A stretch of DNA of 64,000 bases. Origin: Ceratotherium simum simum. Its lineage: Eukaryota > Chordata > Mammalia > Perissodactyla > Rhinocerotidae. A program made the position numbers and the translations under genes. The stretch is taken from positions 13,310,462 to 13,374,461 of the forward strand of contig NW_004454170.1 in NCBI RefSeq assembly GCF_000283155.1, in the 5' to 3' direction. Below, one piece after another: positions 33,001-43,265 of this stretch (positions within the stretch are counted from its first letter, which is position 1; each line of letters starts with the position of its first letter). A model generated the notes under the pieces. That model was not told the origin of the DNA. It searched no databases and saw nothing but the letters and a program-made list of their open reading frames with translations.

Positions 33001-36000
33001 CAGCACCATTAGGGTGAGACAAGAAACCATCAAGTGAGTTGGTTACTGTTGATTTAACCTGAAATTGAACCACACCTGAAGAAAAAAGCTTGTACACTTG
33101 GCCCCTATTCTCTGTTAGTCAACCAGTGATTTCTGGTGTTCCTGGAGCCTGGCTGAGCCAGGGATTGCTGTTAGAAGAGGCTTTCCTTTTTTAATTCACC
33201 TTGGTGAAACAAAATTAGTGTGAAATAGCTTGTATGTTAGTAAAATCAAGACCTTAGATGGACTGCGTGTAGAAATTGTCAGTGGAGCGCAGACAGGTGC
33301 CCAGATCCGGTTGTACCCAAAAGCATCATGGGTACTGTGATGCTTACCTTCTTCACAGAAATTCTCATAATCGGAACAGCACTTGCCATACTTCTTGCAG
33401 TCTGCATCACAGTCACACTCCCTTCCTCTTGCGAAGGACTCGAAGCAGCGGCCTTTACAGGAAAGCTCTACCCAGAGCAAAATAAGACATTATAGATTAT
33501 TGATGATGCAGCCACACCCATGTATTAACAGCCATTTCCCATCTTAAGGCTGACTAGAGTTCCAAAAGTGCATTTCTGAGTCCTTTATTTGCAATTTGGA
33601 TGACATCACCCAGTAAAAAAATGGGTGGTTTCCCAAGTGGAGACAGCCCAAGTCAAGAAAGAAATGTGACTTAGGGAAAATTTTCTTGCCCTTCAAGGCT
33701 CCAAGAGACACCCCAATGCTGCCTGAGTCATTTACATGTATGCACAACGGAAAATTGGGAAATGTCTAAATAGTGAAGTACTCTTCATATGAAATCCCTC
33801 CACCCTTTCCTCTACACACCACTGCTTTGTAATAGACTTTTGTTCATTGAACGTTCAGATCCTACAATATATTCCAAAGAGCTGGCTTAATATAAACGGG
33901 TCACTGTTTAGGCTCAAAAATTATTAATAATGCAGAGACCTTTATTACAACAAACTAGGCGAGATGTAGAGTTGAAAGATTTTAGCCTAATCCCACGGCA
34001 TGGACTATGGTGACAGAGGGCTACTCATTTCCAAAAAAGCCTCATAGAGGCACAATGACTCACTGAGGCCTATTTGAAATAATTACCTTACACATCACAT
34101 AAATTGTACAACAACATATCTATTAGCTTCAACATGTAAATTCTAAAACAAATGTAACTTTGAAACAATTTTAATTATAATTTTCATAAATTAAATATGA
34201 AATGTTTCTGTGTTAATAACAAAATTGACGAAAATATATTCAAATGAAATACCACTCATAATTTAAAATTCAGATTCTTTGAGTTTTAACTGAAATTCTT
34301 CATTAAACAGTAATGCTTCATCTTTCAATTGCCTTTTTCAGGTAATTTAGAAACATATTAATGTCAAAAAGTCATATAGTAGACTAGATTATTTTATATC
34401 CACGGATTCTTTTGATGAAACTATTGAAGGGCCCCACCACTAAGCAATTACATCTTTGATTGGCAGTAAATAATTACTCGTTACTATTGACTTAATGACT
34501 CCCAAGTCACACTATTCTCTATTTAAAACAAGACATTTTACTTGGCACTAGTCAATAACCTTGTGCAAGTGACAGATTTCCAGACTTGCCTTACCCTCCC
34601 CCAGTAGTCACAAGCTTTGACACCATGGTTACGTACAGCACACTGCAACATTTATGCAAGTGAAGGGAAAGGCACTTAAGCAAAAAGAAGTGTGAAATAG
34701 TGTGAAAACAGCTCTGCAAGGGGGTGCACGGGGACTCTCACAGAACAGTGTTGCTTGACAGAGGAGACACCAGCTCTCAGGACTTACCCGAGGTGCAGAC
34801 TTTCTTGAAATCAGGGCAGCACTCCATGAAGTATTGGCAGTTATAATCACAGTTGCAGGTGGCATCTCTAGAATACCCTTCCCCACATCTCCCTGCACAG
34901 CTTGATACATCTAAAATTATACAATACTAGCGTAAACATGGCCAAACCACTTTATGGAAAGGAAGAGATCTAATGAGGAGAACAAAGCCAGGGGTGAGAG
35001 GTGAGGGAGAATTATATTGACTAGAAAATGTTGGGAATGAGGGTTGGCAATGGGTCCAAGTGATTTTTGCCTGATCTCTCAGGCGACCTTGATGGTGCTA
35101 TTTTATCCTTTACCAGACTGAGAAGATAACCACACTTTTGAAAATCAGGCAAAGTAATGGCTTTGCATAAAGAGAGTGATATTCCTGGGGAGAGGTGGCA
35201 GCTACAGCTCTACTGATGCTGTTAAGACGAGGGCTAGTTGCCATTTAGTGGGCATCTCTGTGCTGGGCACTGAGTCATACGTTATCTCTAATGCTTATGA
35301 AAATGTTGCCAGGAGAGTATTAAGAGCCCTTTTTAGAGATAAGGAAGCTGAAACACAAAATTGTAATAATGCTCAAGGCCACCCAGCTAGTTAGTAGTTC
35401 CAGTGTATATGTAGCACAGGTCGACTAGCACCTATTGATTATTTGTATTGATCTCCTTCACTTTCAGAAGTGTCCTGATTTGGATAATAAATGAGAGGGT
35501 CATCCTAAGTAAACTGCCCACCTAGAATTTGAACTTGGATCTATTTGATTCTAAAGCCCAAACTTTTCCCACCCAATCACATTGCCTCTCATTCCTGATG
35601 ATGATTTTAAAGCAAGCTGGTTACGCCAGCACGAACTTTCCTAGACTTCCTCCTCCCTTTACTGGTGGGGTAAATGGAGCAGTCAGATGCTTATAACCAT
35701 TGCCAAAGTGAGTACAAAATAGATAATTCTTGAAATAGCGTCTGGGTATGAATATAAAGGGCATGAATGGAGTTATTCTAGGTAAAACAAAACCAAAACA
35801 AGAACAAAAGCGTAATCATCTTCAACTGTGTTTTTAAAATCATTTGGAAAACACCTTGAAAACCTCCCTGAGAGATAACCACAGCAATGCAACAACTGAA
35901 TCCATCTCTGGAATAGAAATTGGCAGGCGCAATGTCCTGAATCCATAGAGGGATGTTGAAACACTGAAAAAATCTCAAAATAGTGAGTCCAGGAAAGGTA

Positions 36001-37533
36001 AAGTCTTAATACACAAATAAAACAGTAAATATTAGGTCGACTTTCAGAACTTTTTGCATACATATGTGCACAATACATAACAAAAATGCATATATAGTGT
36101 ATGTATATAAATACATATATTATATATAAAGAAAAAACAGAATGGGAAGAGGTTGAGAAGGCAAGAAAAGCAGGCAAGACAACATCAAAATGTTATTCTT
36201 TTACACTTAGCAGATTTCTGAAATGGGAAATCAATTATCTTTACAGGAAATGCTTATTTTCATAAATTAAATGTCTGTCCTACTTTTATTCCTATTACTT
36301 TTAACAACTAATTTTAAATTCATTTATTTAAAGCAAAGTGAAACTGTCTTAGTGAACAACCAATTTTATTACGGAAGGTAGATTAGGGAGTGCCCCCAGT
36401 GTTATGAACCTTGTAATATTATTATCAGAGAGCAAAAGAGTCTGGAGATACCAGAGTAGTCATCATTCCTTATGAAATGTTTATATTTGCTTTCATGCGT
36501 TTTTCCACCTTTTCTTATCTAAGTGATTCTGAAACTATGTCCATAGCAGGCAGTCATCTCTCATGCTCAGGTTCATGAGAATTTTAGTCATTTTACTGGA
36601 AATGCCTACTTTATAAATGTAATTTCATCATAACAATTATGCACCTTGATTTTTCTTCTCTCAGATTTTGCTAATCAAAGAAAAAAAAAGGAAATGAAAA
36701 TCCTAAGCTTGGTATTGTTGTCACTAATCAACCTTGTTCACATACTAGAGACTTTTGCTAAAGTGATTACATTGAATGTACCTCAACATTCTCTAAAGAT
36801 GAATAACAAGAACTGTCATCCTGGACTGACTCTATTTTTGGAAGACTGTGAATAGTTCTATATTATGCTATAAAATGACCTTCGCTTCTGTGTAAGTCTA
36901 TATCTGGATGAATAGCCCTTGCAAGAAAGAGAGCGCATCTTCAAGATTAATAAAATGCCGTTTGAGACACCATAAATGTTCATTGTAATATGATATCTGT
37001 ATCTACATGATGCTAAAAAATAACTTATTTATCAATAATTTATTTGATGTAAAAGACTAGTTAAATTTCTTCACAAACATGTAGGCAAAAATTATATGCT
37101 ATTTAAATATTGTTTTTTTCAGTTAATCTAACGATATTGTATCACTCCAGCATAGTTTTATCACATAAGTGCCTGTATTTTTTTAAACTTTTGAGAGAAC
37201 CATAGGAATAATGAATACAAAAATTATTATACAGAAAAGCTCAAAACTTCTTGAAACATTCCATAATACATGAGAAACAAGTGAGAATTCCAAAATGCTT
37301 ATAAATATGCTACAATGCTTTACAAAATTTTGAGGTTGACTATGCATTATGCTCAAACAAATGTATGTTTTTAGAAATCTATTTCTTTTTCATAAAAGTC
37401 AGAATTGAATGATTAGCAATAGTTGTTAAACAAAAGTATTTTTGATGGCTATGTTACCTTGAGAAGAAGCTTCCTGAATCAAGAAAACAGACAGCAGCAG
37501 CAACAAATAAATGGGAAGTATTTTCCACTCCAT
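20999..37533 (-). CDS. PRG4: PRG4, lubricin / proteoglycan 4, complete gene with assembly gap
   Basis: PRG4 is the secreted mucin-like boundary lubricant of synovial fluid and cartilage surface. Twelve coding exons on minus: 37458-37533, 34788-34910, 33348-33467, 30546-30695, 29871-29993, 25354-28400, 24592-24669, 23599-23735, 23161-23317, 22471-22668, 21880-22005 and 20999-21096, all with AG/GT borders. Order: signal peptide, two somatomedin-B domains (eight Cys each), a basic and Ser-rich linker, a KEPAPTT-type mucin domain, and a hemopexin-like C-terminus ending WYSCP. The spliced coding length is about 4,433 bases counting the 710 Ns, so roughly 1,476 residues against about 1,404 in human. 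The N run breaks the reading frame only because its length is not a multiple of three. No biological stop or frameshift is visible. Confidence 0.96.
21101..21879. other. PRG4 last intron, no recognisable feature
   Basis: AT-rich intron with no named repeat or exon-like frame. Confidence 0.45.
21880..22005 (-). CDS. PRG4: PRG4 hemopexin-like domain exon
   Basis: Completes Gly, then FLHNEVEVSTLWRGLPNMVT to DGYDYYAFSK, phase 1 to phase 1. The donor on minus is GTAAGT at 21879-21874. It differs from human at a few hydrophobic positions only. Confidence 0.96.
22055..22255 (+). repeat. MIR SINE relic in PRG4 intron
   Basis: 'gtcacttagtagctctgtta', 'ccttgggtgagatatttaac' and 'gaggtacttgataaatggta' in MIR order. 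Confidence 0.65.
22471..22668 (-). CDS. PRG4: PRG4 hemopexin-like region exon with RRRR site
   Basis: Completes Gly, then GSIQQYIYKQEPVKKCTGRR, through RRRRFERAIGPSQTHTIRIH to VTYQDK. 198 bases, phase 1 to 1. The four-Arg run is a plausible proprotein-convertase site (inference). The donor on minus is GTAATG at 22470-22465. Confidence 0.96.
23161..23317 (-). CDS. PRG4: PRG4 hemopexin-like domain exon
   Basis: DSQYWRFTNDVKDAGYPKQI through GFGGLNGKIVAALSIATYKN to ESVYFFKR. The DAGYP motif is typical of a hemopexin blade. Phase 0 start, phase 1 end. Acceptor ATCAG on minus; donor GTATGT. Confidence 0.96.
23599..23735 (-). CDS. PRG4: PRG4 hemopexin-like domain exon
   Basis: Completes Gly, then HYFWTLSPFRPPSPPRRITE through PSPIDTVFTRCNCEGKTFFFK. 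137 bases, phase 1 to 0. The human residue after FW is Met, here Thr. Acceptor CTTAG; donor GTAAGA on minus. Confidence 0.96.
23736..24591. other. PRG4 intron, no recognisable feature
   Basis: Intronic sequence without a named repeat; the open frame at 24388-24627 is chance. Confidence 0.45.
24592..24669 (-). CDS. PRG4: PRG4 exon starting the hemopexin-like C-terminus
   Basis: Completes Asp, then ETNLCNGKPVDGLTTLRNGT to LVAFR. 78 bases, phase 1 to 1. The Cys of LCNGKP is the partner of the C-terminal Cys in the human protein. Acceptor TTTTAG; donor GTGAGC on minus. Confidence 0.96.
24670..25353. other. PRG4 intron, no recognisable feature
   Basis: AT-rich; no exon-like frame that fits PRG4 phases. 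Confidence 0.4.
25354..28400 (-). CDS. PRG4: PRG4 giant exon: mucin-like Pro/Thr/Lys repeat domain (contains assembly gap)
   Basis: Single exon of about 3.05 kb. On minus it starts after TTTTTTTCTCTAG, completes Val, and reads KDTKKKRTPKKKLTPEPPAV, DEAGSGLDEGDFK, then Thr-rich spacer sequence. It then enters eight-residue KEPAPTTP-type repeats (about 27975 down to 26250) and a Thr/Lys-rich tail, and ends in NPMLP plus one base before GTAATA. The repeats carry the O-glycans that give lubrication. Visible units number about 40, plus whatever lies in the N run 27011-27720. The frame left of the gap and the frame right of it agree only if the true gap length is a multiple of three; 710 is not. 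Confidence 0.95.
26250..27975 (-). repeat. 24-bp coding minisatellite (lubricin KEPAPTT repeats) with 168-bp higher-order period
   Basis: The array is made of 24-bp units encoding variants of KEPAPTTP. A marked seven-unit block recurs: the text TGAGGGCTCT starts at 26801 and again at 26969, exactly 168 bp apart. The block recurs a third time beyond the gap. Variants KETAPTT and KEPSPTT mark the higher-order unit. Confidence 0.92.
27011..27720. other. Assembly gap (710 Ns) inside the PRG4 repeat exon
   Basis: Unsequenced. The 99 bases left of it (26912-27010) and the 99 right of it (27721-27819) are direct repeats with only two differences, so the assembler probably could not resolve the array. 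Confidence 1.
28465..28635 (+). repeat. MIR SINE relic in PRG4 intron
   Basis: 'cactgactagctacgtgtct', 'ctaggcaaattgctagcct' and 'gggaataaatgagataaagg' in MIR order. Confidence 0.6.
28640..29870. other. PRG4 intron between repeat exon and Ser-rich exon
   Basis: No exon assigned. The interval 28650-28907 is open on the plus strand and includes an ASTTTPKDSAPVTP stretch. About 29390-29470 has a faint MIR-like end. Otherwise nothing is recognised. Confidence 0.4.
29871..29993 (-). CDS. PRG4: PRG4 poly-serine linker exon
   Basis: Completes Glu, then HSVSENQE, a run of about 11 Ser, IWKVKSSKNSAANRELKKKPK. 123 bases, phase 1 to 1, so skipping keeps frame. The donor on minus is GTTTGA, weaker than the GTAAGT-type donors of the other exons. 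Acceptor TTATAG. Confidence 0.94.
30546..30695 (-). CDS. PRG4: PRG4 basic linker exon
   Basis: Completes Val, then HNPTSPPSSKTAPPPPGASQ, TTKSTAKRSPKSPNKKKTKK, VIESEEITE. 150 bases, phase 1 to 1. The Lys/Arg-rich core resembles the heparin-binding linker of human PRG4. Acceptor CCTCAG; donor GTAGGA on minus. Confidence 0.96.
30900..31065 (+). repeat. MIR-type SINE relic in PRG4 intron
   Basis: 'aggagtcagaagacctgaac', 'cactgagaccttgggcaaat' and 'gagcttcattttcttgtctg' in MIR order. Confidence 0.5.
31070..32295. other. PRG4 intron, no clear feature
   Basis: A weak MIR-like text at 31650-31760 ('gttctgccatgtactagcta'). No coding exon. Confidence 0.35.
32296..32432 (+). mobile_element. 5'-truncated LINE-1 3' end, with exact target-site duplication
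   Basis: 'gatgtacacctgaaattttt' and 'atgttataaaccaatgttac' followed by AATAAA and an A-rich tail are the end of a mammalian LINE-1. AAGAAATGTCCC at 32284-32295 is repeated at 32433-32444. Insert about 137 bp. Confidence 0.85.
32445..33347. other. PRG4 intron, no recognisable feature
   Basis: No repeat or exon identified by eye. Confidence 0.4.
33348..33467 (-). CDS. PRG4: PRG4 second somatomedin-B domain exon
   Basis: Completes Glu, then LSCKGRCFESFARGRECDCD, ADCKKYGKCCSDYENFCEE. Eight cysteines in somatomedin-B spacing (C-C-C-C-C-CC-C). 120 bases, phase 1 to 1. Acceptor GGTAG; donor GTAAGC on minus. Confidence 0.97.
33468..34787. other. PRG4 intron between the somatomedin-B exons
   Basis: AT-rich, no named repeat. 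Open frames at 33544-33747 and 34629-34910 are chance or lie in the wrong frame of the next exon. Confidence 0.4.
34788..34910 (-). CDS. PRG4: PRG4 first somatomedin-B domain exon
   Basis: Completes Asp, then VSSCAGRCGEGYSRDATCNC, DYNCQYFMECCPDFKKVCTS. Eight cysteines in somatomedin-B order. 123 bases, phase 1 to 1. Acceptor TTTTAG; donor GTAAGT on minus. Confidence 0.97.
35240..35400 (-). repeat. MIR SINE relic, reverse orientation
   Basis: 'catctctgtgctgggcactg', 'gagataaggaagctgaaaca' and 'ggccacccagctagttagta' fit a reversed MIR. Confidence 0.55.
36063..36131. repeat. AT-rich low-complexity (TA/TATG) patch
   Basis: Runs of 'tatatagtgtatgtatata' and 'catatattatatata'. Confidence 0.6.
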
Positions 37534-37548
37534 GGTTGTTTTCAGGTA
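37458..37548 (-). CDS. PRG4: PRG4 signal-peptide exon (CDS from 37533)
   Basis: ATG at 37533-37531, MEWKILPIYLLLLLSVFLIQ EASSQ, then phase 1 before GTAACA. The Leu-rich core and ASSQ end fit a cleaved signal peptide. Exon start 37548 is chosen because a pyrimidine run and CTCAG end at 37549. The 15-base leader TACCTGAAAACAACC matches the human leader. An in-frame ATG at 37560-37558 falls in the intron by this model. Confidence 0.94.
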
Positions 37549-38141
37549 CTGAGCCCTCATTGAAAAGAAAAGAAAAGTATCAGAAAACTGCTCTTTAATC
37601 TCACTACTTATTTATGCCAGTGTTACATACATTGTTTCAGTAACTCTCAAAATGCAATTTAATGATAAAACCATCCCCTTCTTGAAACAAGAGTTTTAAA
37701 AGTAATCAGCCTTAATTCTACAATATTTGACCATTAGATTTAATCTTATGCTGAAGAAATCATCAACTAACCATTTCAGTCATGTTATTGACCATTTTAA
37801 TATTTAGAATTCCCCCAAATAGAAAACATACTTATCTTAAAACTCTATTCAAATTATAGCATGTACTTACAGTGCGAGGTTTAAATCCTATCTCGGGGAA
37901 AAAAATAACCAGCTTCAGTAAAATTTAATTTAACAAGCCGAGGAGTTATCATTCCAACTTTCCCTTAACTTTCCGTATAAATTTACAAGCTTCCAACAGG
38001 TGTATTGCATAAATGTGATCCTTTTCAAAACTTTCCAACTGCTATCCTTATAAATCTTTTTCCAACACCTTTAATAAGCGATATCCCTATTGAATTGAAA
38101 ACACATTTAATTCCATGAAGCAAGTTAACTTTGACACTTAC

Positions 38142-38160
38142 CTGTAAAAGGATAGATGAA
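38142..38160 (-). other. PRG4: PRG4 short non-coding first exon (predicted)
   Basis: On minus, a strong donor (TTTTACAG then GTAAGT) ends the exon at 38142. A TATATAA box lies about 30 bases before the expected start, giving an exon of only about 20 bases. The donor pairs with the acceptor at 37549. The exact start site is inferred. Confidence 0.55.
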
Positions 38161-38182
38161 TTTCTCCAGTGTCCTGGAGGTC

Positions 38183-38189
38183 TTATATA
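38183..38189 (-). promoter_or_regulatory. PRG4: TATA box of PRG4
   Basis: TATATAA on minus, followed by AGACC. It lies 41 bases upstream of the predicted donor of exon 1. Spacing places transcription start near 38159. Confidence 0.6.
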
Positions 38190-39199
38190 TCAGTGCAAAT
38201 ATATTGAGATGAACCAATTAGTCCAAAGGTTAGACAAAATCAACAGTGACAACCTATGAAATCAAACTTTCCTCATTTTTTGGAACAGGGCCCAGACGAC
38301 TAGACTTAGGCAACATCTGGAAAACACTTCCATTAAGAAAAATGACTACTACAAAGTAAATTTAGGTTTTTTGGCCAAAACACACTTCTAATTTCTAAGT
38401 GAAGTGAACAAATTGTTCTGAGATGGTAAATCGCTTTGACTAGTGTATTGAAGCAGCAACTTTAAAATAGTGAAATGTTCCTATCATTTCCTTCTTTTTT
38501 TTCCCAGTTAAATCTACTAAAGAGTGGTTTTGAAACTTGTCTAGTTGTTAGATTGTGACATAAATTTTATAAACTTATACTATTAAATCAAATGTACATT
38601 TCTGTTCTTGAGTATTTTCATTTTCACTGAGCACAGAAAATATGTTCTCAATCACCGAAAGGGAGATTATCTACACTGTGGATTTTCTGGCTTTCTTTAC
38701 CATGTAAAAACCTGCTTAAAAATTCTTTTGGTATCTCTTTTAGCCCCTTTATTTCAGCACAGCAGTGTTTGGAAAAAGTCTTTTTTAATTGCTACTTTAG
38801 CTTCCTTGCCAGAGAAAACATGAACTATCAACCTTTCAGAGCTGAGTCAGCTCAGTTCAAGGTTTTACCTCAGTTTGATATGGAATGTTCCTGTTCAAAT
38901 CCTGTCTACTTACATAAGGCCTAGCTCGTGTCCTAGCACCTCCCTGAAACCTTCTCAGATCAATCCAAACCCCATCCAGAATCAGAGTCAACAAACGTAC
39001 TCAATTTTATTGAAATTACCTGTTCATCTGTCTCCTTCCCACCTCCCCATTCCTGCGCCAACAGGCTGTGATTTCCCTAAGGACAACGAAGACCTATGTC
39101 TTAATTCTATTGCCAGCATCTTGTCCAGTGCCTCACCAAGGTTGTGTGTTGAACACATGCTCATTGAACCACACTGTGGTAACCTGGATTCCACTGTGT

Positions 39200-39365
39200 A
39201 CTATGTATTTGGGAGGTGCTGCATTTAATGATCACAAAATGCCTTTAAGTTAAATATAATCATCCACATTATACCAATAAAACAAAGACCCACAAATGAA
39301 GAATCTGTGGCCCGTCTAAGGACGCATAAGGAGTAGGAGCCAGAGCCAAGATTTGAACACGTCTT
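39200..39365 (-). repeat. MIR SINE relic, reverse orientation
   Basis: 'gtactatgtatttgggaggt' at the left and 'gagccaagatttgaacacg' at the right. Confidence 0.4.
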
Positions 39366-40447
39366 TTCATTTTATATTTCATCACATTTCCACTATATCC
39401 AGCTCCCTTTTGATCAGAGCCATCACTTCAGTGCTTAATCATAGTACTAAATTTTACTCCTTCATGTGTATGTGAGGCTCTATGAGATTACGACCTTTGT
39501 AAAATGACAGGGATTATAACACAAGCATCTCTTTTGTTCCCACAACGCTTATTCTGGGCTAAATATATGATGTATAAGGACAATTTAGAGACTATCTGCT
39601 TACCTCTAAACAATCTCTTTTCTCTGGGAACTACCTCCCCATCTTTAGGGGTATTTCTCTTTTAGCTACTTTCATATATGTGATCTCACTCCATCAACCA
39701 CAGCTGGTAGGATTAGGAATAGAAACCTGAAGTAAACTGGGCCAATATGTTTCCCTATCCTGGAAATGTGGAATTGCCATTCAGAGATTACAAATCTGTC
39801 TATGTGGATGTATAACACGTAAACTTCTGTCCATGATCCAAAGAGGTAGAGAAAGTTCCTGAGAATAAAGAAATGCAAATGAGTGAAGCAGTCATGCAGA
39901 GAAAGGCAGTCTGATAGCTCTCTAGGTCTTCGTTATTCCTTATTCCTGAGACCTAGATGCCTTCTTGCTCTGTACCTTTATGGAAGATTCCTCCTTTGGG
40001 GTTGAGGCAGGCCAAAGATGCTTTCTGTTACTTAAAATGACTGATCAACGCATAGTAGATGTAGAAAAGATCCTGTTAGATGGATTGAACTGAATTCTCT
40101 TAATTCTTAGCTTTGCTGAGATTAAGAGGAGGAAGTTAGAAGCTTTTAAAAAGCTAACTTTTTCAAGTCTGACCTTTAGAGTGTTCTCTTATTATTTGTT
40201 TGAAATTCTGAGAATACCAAGGATATCAGATACAGATATACACACAGACACATGTTCTTAAAACAAATATAAATTGCTTTCTGATTATCGCCTTTCAGAA
40301 TTATCTGTATTGTCATTTTCCTCCTTTGGGCAAATTCATTATAATGATGGCAAATGACATTTTTAAATTCATTGAATAATCTACTCTAGTAACACTTGTT
40401 CTTAAGTCCAAATTCTAGGCTTGGAAAATTGACAAATAAAACAAAAT

Positions 40448-40485
40448 ACACACACGCACACACGCACACACACACACACACACAC
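40448..40485. repeat. CA dinucleotide microsatellite
   Basis: About 19 CA units interrupted by two CG steps. Confidence 0.95.
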
Positions 40486-41549
40486 TATTATGGACAATAA
40501 TAACTTTAAATATATCCATTAACACATTCTCATTATCATCAGGTATGTTTTCTCTGCATAATAAAGTATGAAATAGAATGAGAAACTTTATTAAATGTCA
40601 AGTTCATGAGGTTTAACATACAAATAAACACCTGATTTGCATAATTCTATTGGGTAATGAGGCTGTCTGGGTAAGATTTGCCCTTAAAACATGGAAGCAT
40701 TTAATTTTATCTATTAAATATATCTTTACAAACTGTCCTAAACACTTCATTCTGTGAATATTGGGCCATGGAACCTTCATTGTTGATCACACAGTAATCA
40801 TTCCATTAGGTTTTAGGTTCCTCTTTTGAAATTTCTTTTCTCATTACAGATATTTTCTTAACGTTCACTTAAATCCTATTTAATTGGGATAAAAATTATC
40901 CCAGGATTGGTTTTTGGTATGGGGGAGATGGAAAGAGGAGGATAAAGGGAGATGGAAAGGACATAAATAGTATTGGATGCTATGCTCATCGTATAGGGAT
41001 GATTTTCACACATTTGACCCTCACGAACATCAGTTTCTGTACTTGGCAGCAACACAGTGATGCCTTCAGAGAACCTTCAAGTGTGAAAGTTTAGGGATAT
41101 TTTCTTTGCATTAAATTATCCCAGACTGTTGTGCCCTCCTACTTAGTGTGTTCTGTGTCCATCCCTGCTGTTAGCTGTCACTTTGCCCTGTAGCCAGGAT
41201 GTCTGTACCTAGTGGCTTCTCTCCACCTTTCCACGTCTTTGATGTGTTTCATTTTATTCCAGCAGGAGCCTAGAAAAAACTGAAGTATGCCAGGGGAAAA
41301 CCATAGATGCAAACTTGCCCTTTATTGGCATAATTTTTGTCACAATGCTACGTTAGCGTACTCTAGGAGTAGAATAACTCCTCTCCTCTTACATGGAAAG
41401 AGACAGGATTTGGGGACTACCTCTGTCTGTTCTGTTCATGGCATTTTCCCATGCTGAAAAGGGTTGTGCCTTTTTTCTGGTTGCTGATCAAAATCTGACC
41501 ATTAGATAAGAGAAGTATTATTACATTTGCTTTTGGAGATTGTGCTTGT

Positions 41550-41940
41550 CTGATAATTGCTCCTGATCTTTTCTACCTTTTTCTGCCCAGCTAAAGATTA
41601 CATTGCCCAGCTACCTCTTCAGTTATGTGTGGCCAGATGACTGCATTTTCTCCAATAAGTTGTGAATAGAAGAGATATGTGCAACTTCCACTCTACTTTC
41701 CTAACAGGAAATTGCTTGACCTGGACTTCCTCTTTCCCCCCTTCTTACAGACCGGAAGGCAGGCATCAGAGACCAGCCTTGATCATGCAGACAAGGAGGG
41801 CAGCCTAGGGAATACTACCCTTTATGAAACACACATGCACTCCCTCTCTCTGACTAGTCAGAGAGTTGCATAAAAGGAAATAAATCTCCATTTTACTCGA
41901 ACAACTCTAATTGGGGGTCTTTTTGTTACATCACCCCAGC
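41550..41940 (+). repeat. Old dispersed repeat, same family as 52090-52400
   Basis: Shares 'gtggccagatgactg', 'gaagagatatgtgcaactt' and a 'gaaataaatctc' end with the later copy. I recognise the text as a common mammalian repeat but cannot name it safely. Confidence 0.4.
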
Positions 41941-42489
41941 TTTTACTCTAACATAGAAATCCTAGAAAATTCCAAAATATTTAAAAGAATTGTATTCTAA
42001 AAATTGATTTGTATACTCTTCAACAATGTAAAAGAATGAACTATTGGTAATGAGCTATTGATATTGAAAAGGCAGAGGTAAGCTATTTTTATTTGTAAAT
42101 GACGTGATTGTACATGTAGAAAATCCTAAGTCATCTACAAAAACCTGTAAAAACTAATAAATTTAGCAAGATCACAGGATACAAGATAAATAACAAGATC
42201 CATATTGACGCCATTTTAATGCCTGAACTTAGATGTGCTGCCTCTGTTGAATGTTCTAAGAATAAGAGTTCATTCATTCACTTGTTCATTCTTTCAATTC
42301 TTTTGGTGAGCAAAGAGTGCTCACTACATGCCAGCCCTAGAATGAATTGCTGGTGATACATATATGTGCAAGATAAAGCCTCTGGTCTCTAAGATTTCTT
42401 GGTCCAGTCAGGGAACCAGACATTTAAATCAAAGGTTCAAATTGCATGTGAAAAGGAGAATGCAATGTGGTGAACAGCTAGAACTGGGC

Positions 42490-42700
42490 TTTGGCATTAG
42501 TCAGAACATTGGTCAAATCTCAGCCTCAAGATTTTCTATGTGGTGGGTTTATATAATTCTCTTGACTTATCTAGTGCTCAGTTTCCTTATCTGCAAAGTA
42601 GGAGAAATAATTCCCGTTATTATTTGGCATTGCAGAGATGCATCAAAGATAAGGGAGAATTTTATTGAACGTTAGTGACACGTGCTCAGTAAATTGCAGG
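42490..42700 (+). repeat. MIR SINE relic (weak)
   Basis: 'gctcagtttccttatctgca' and 'aaagtaggagaaataattcc' fit the middle of MIR. Confidence 0.4.
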
Positions 42701-43044
42701 TATTATGATTGTGGTTATGATTATGATTCTAGAGCTGCACGCAAACTGCTATAGAAGCCTGGATGAGGAAGTGCCACCTCCACCTGAGGAATCCTTGATA
42801 GAAGAATGACATATAATCTGGAGTCTGAAGGCTCCTATGACTAGGAACAGGGATGGTAGACAAAGGTCATGATCATAGACAAAATGATGTTGCTCCTCTT
42901 TTTCATTCTTTTTGCCCATTTTTTTCCTTAGCTCTTGATAATCTGGTTTCTTCTTCCAGCATGGAACTGAACTGTAGAAGATAAAAATTGACATGACAAT
43001 CATCTTGATGCAGGCTTTTTCTAATGTAACCTAATAATAATAGG

Positions 43045-43265
43045 AAACGTCTTGAGCATTTACTTTATTACATGGCGTATGTGCATGACTTTATTGAGCC
43101 TCACAGTGATCTTATGAAATAATTATTATTATTCAACCCACTGTACCTTTGAGACAGCTAAGGCACAAAAAGATTAAGTAAACTGCTTAGGATCACAAAA
43201 CTAGTAAGCTAGTAAATGGTAAAGTTAGTATTTTAACCCAAGCCTGACTATAAAACTTAACGATT
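43045..43265 (-). repeat. MIR SINE relic, reverse orientation
   Basis: 'ttgagcatttactttattac', 'gacagctaaggcacaaaaag' and 'gatcacaaaactagtaagct' fit a reversed MIR. Confidence 0.6.

Larger units (their letters stand above)
34911..37457. other. PRG4 first coding intron, AT-rich
   Basis: Contains a reversed MIR relic (35240-35400) and an AT/TA-rich low-complexity patch (36063-36131). No further exon is seen. Confidence 0.4.

Noticed and set aside
37534..37560. In-frame upstream ATG nine codons before the PRG4 start
   Set aside because: A good pyrimidine tract and CTCAG place it in the intron, and the chosen ATG gives a normal signal peptide.
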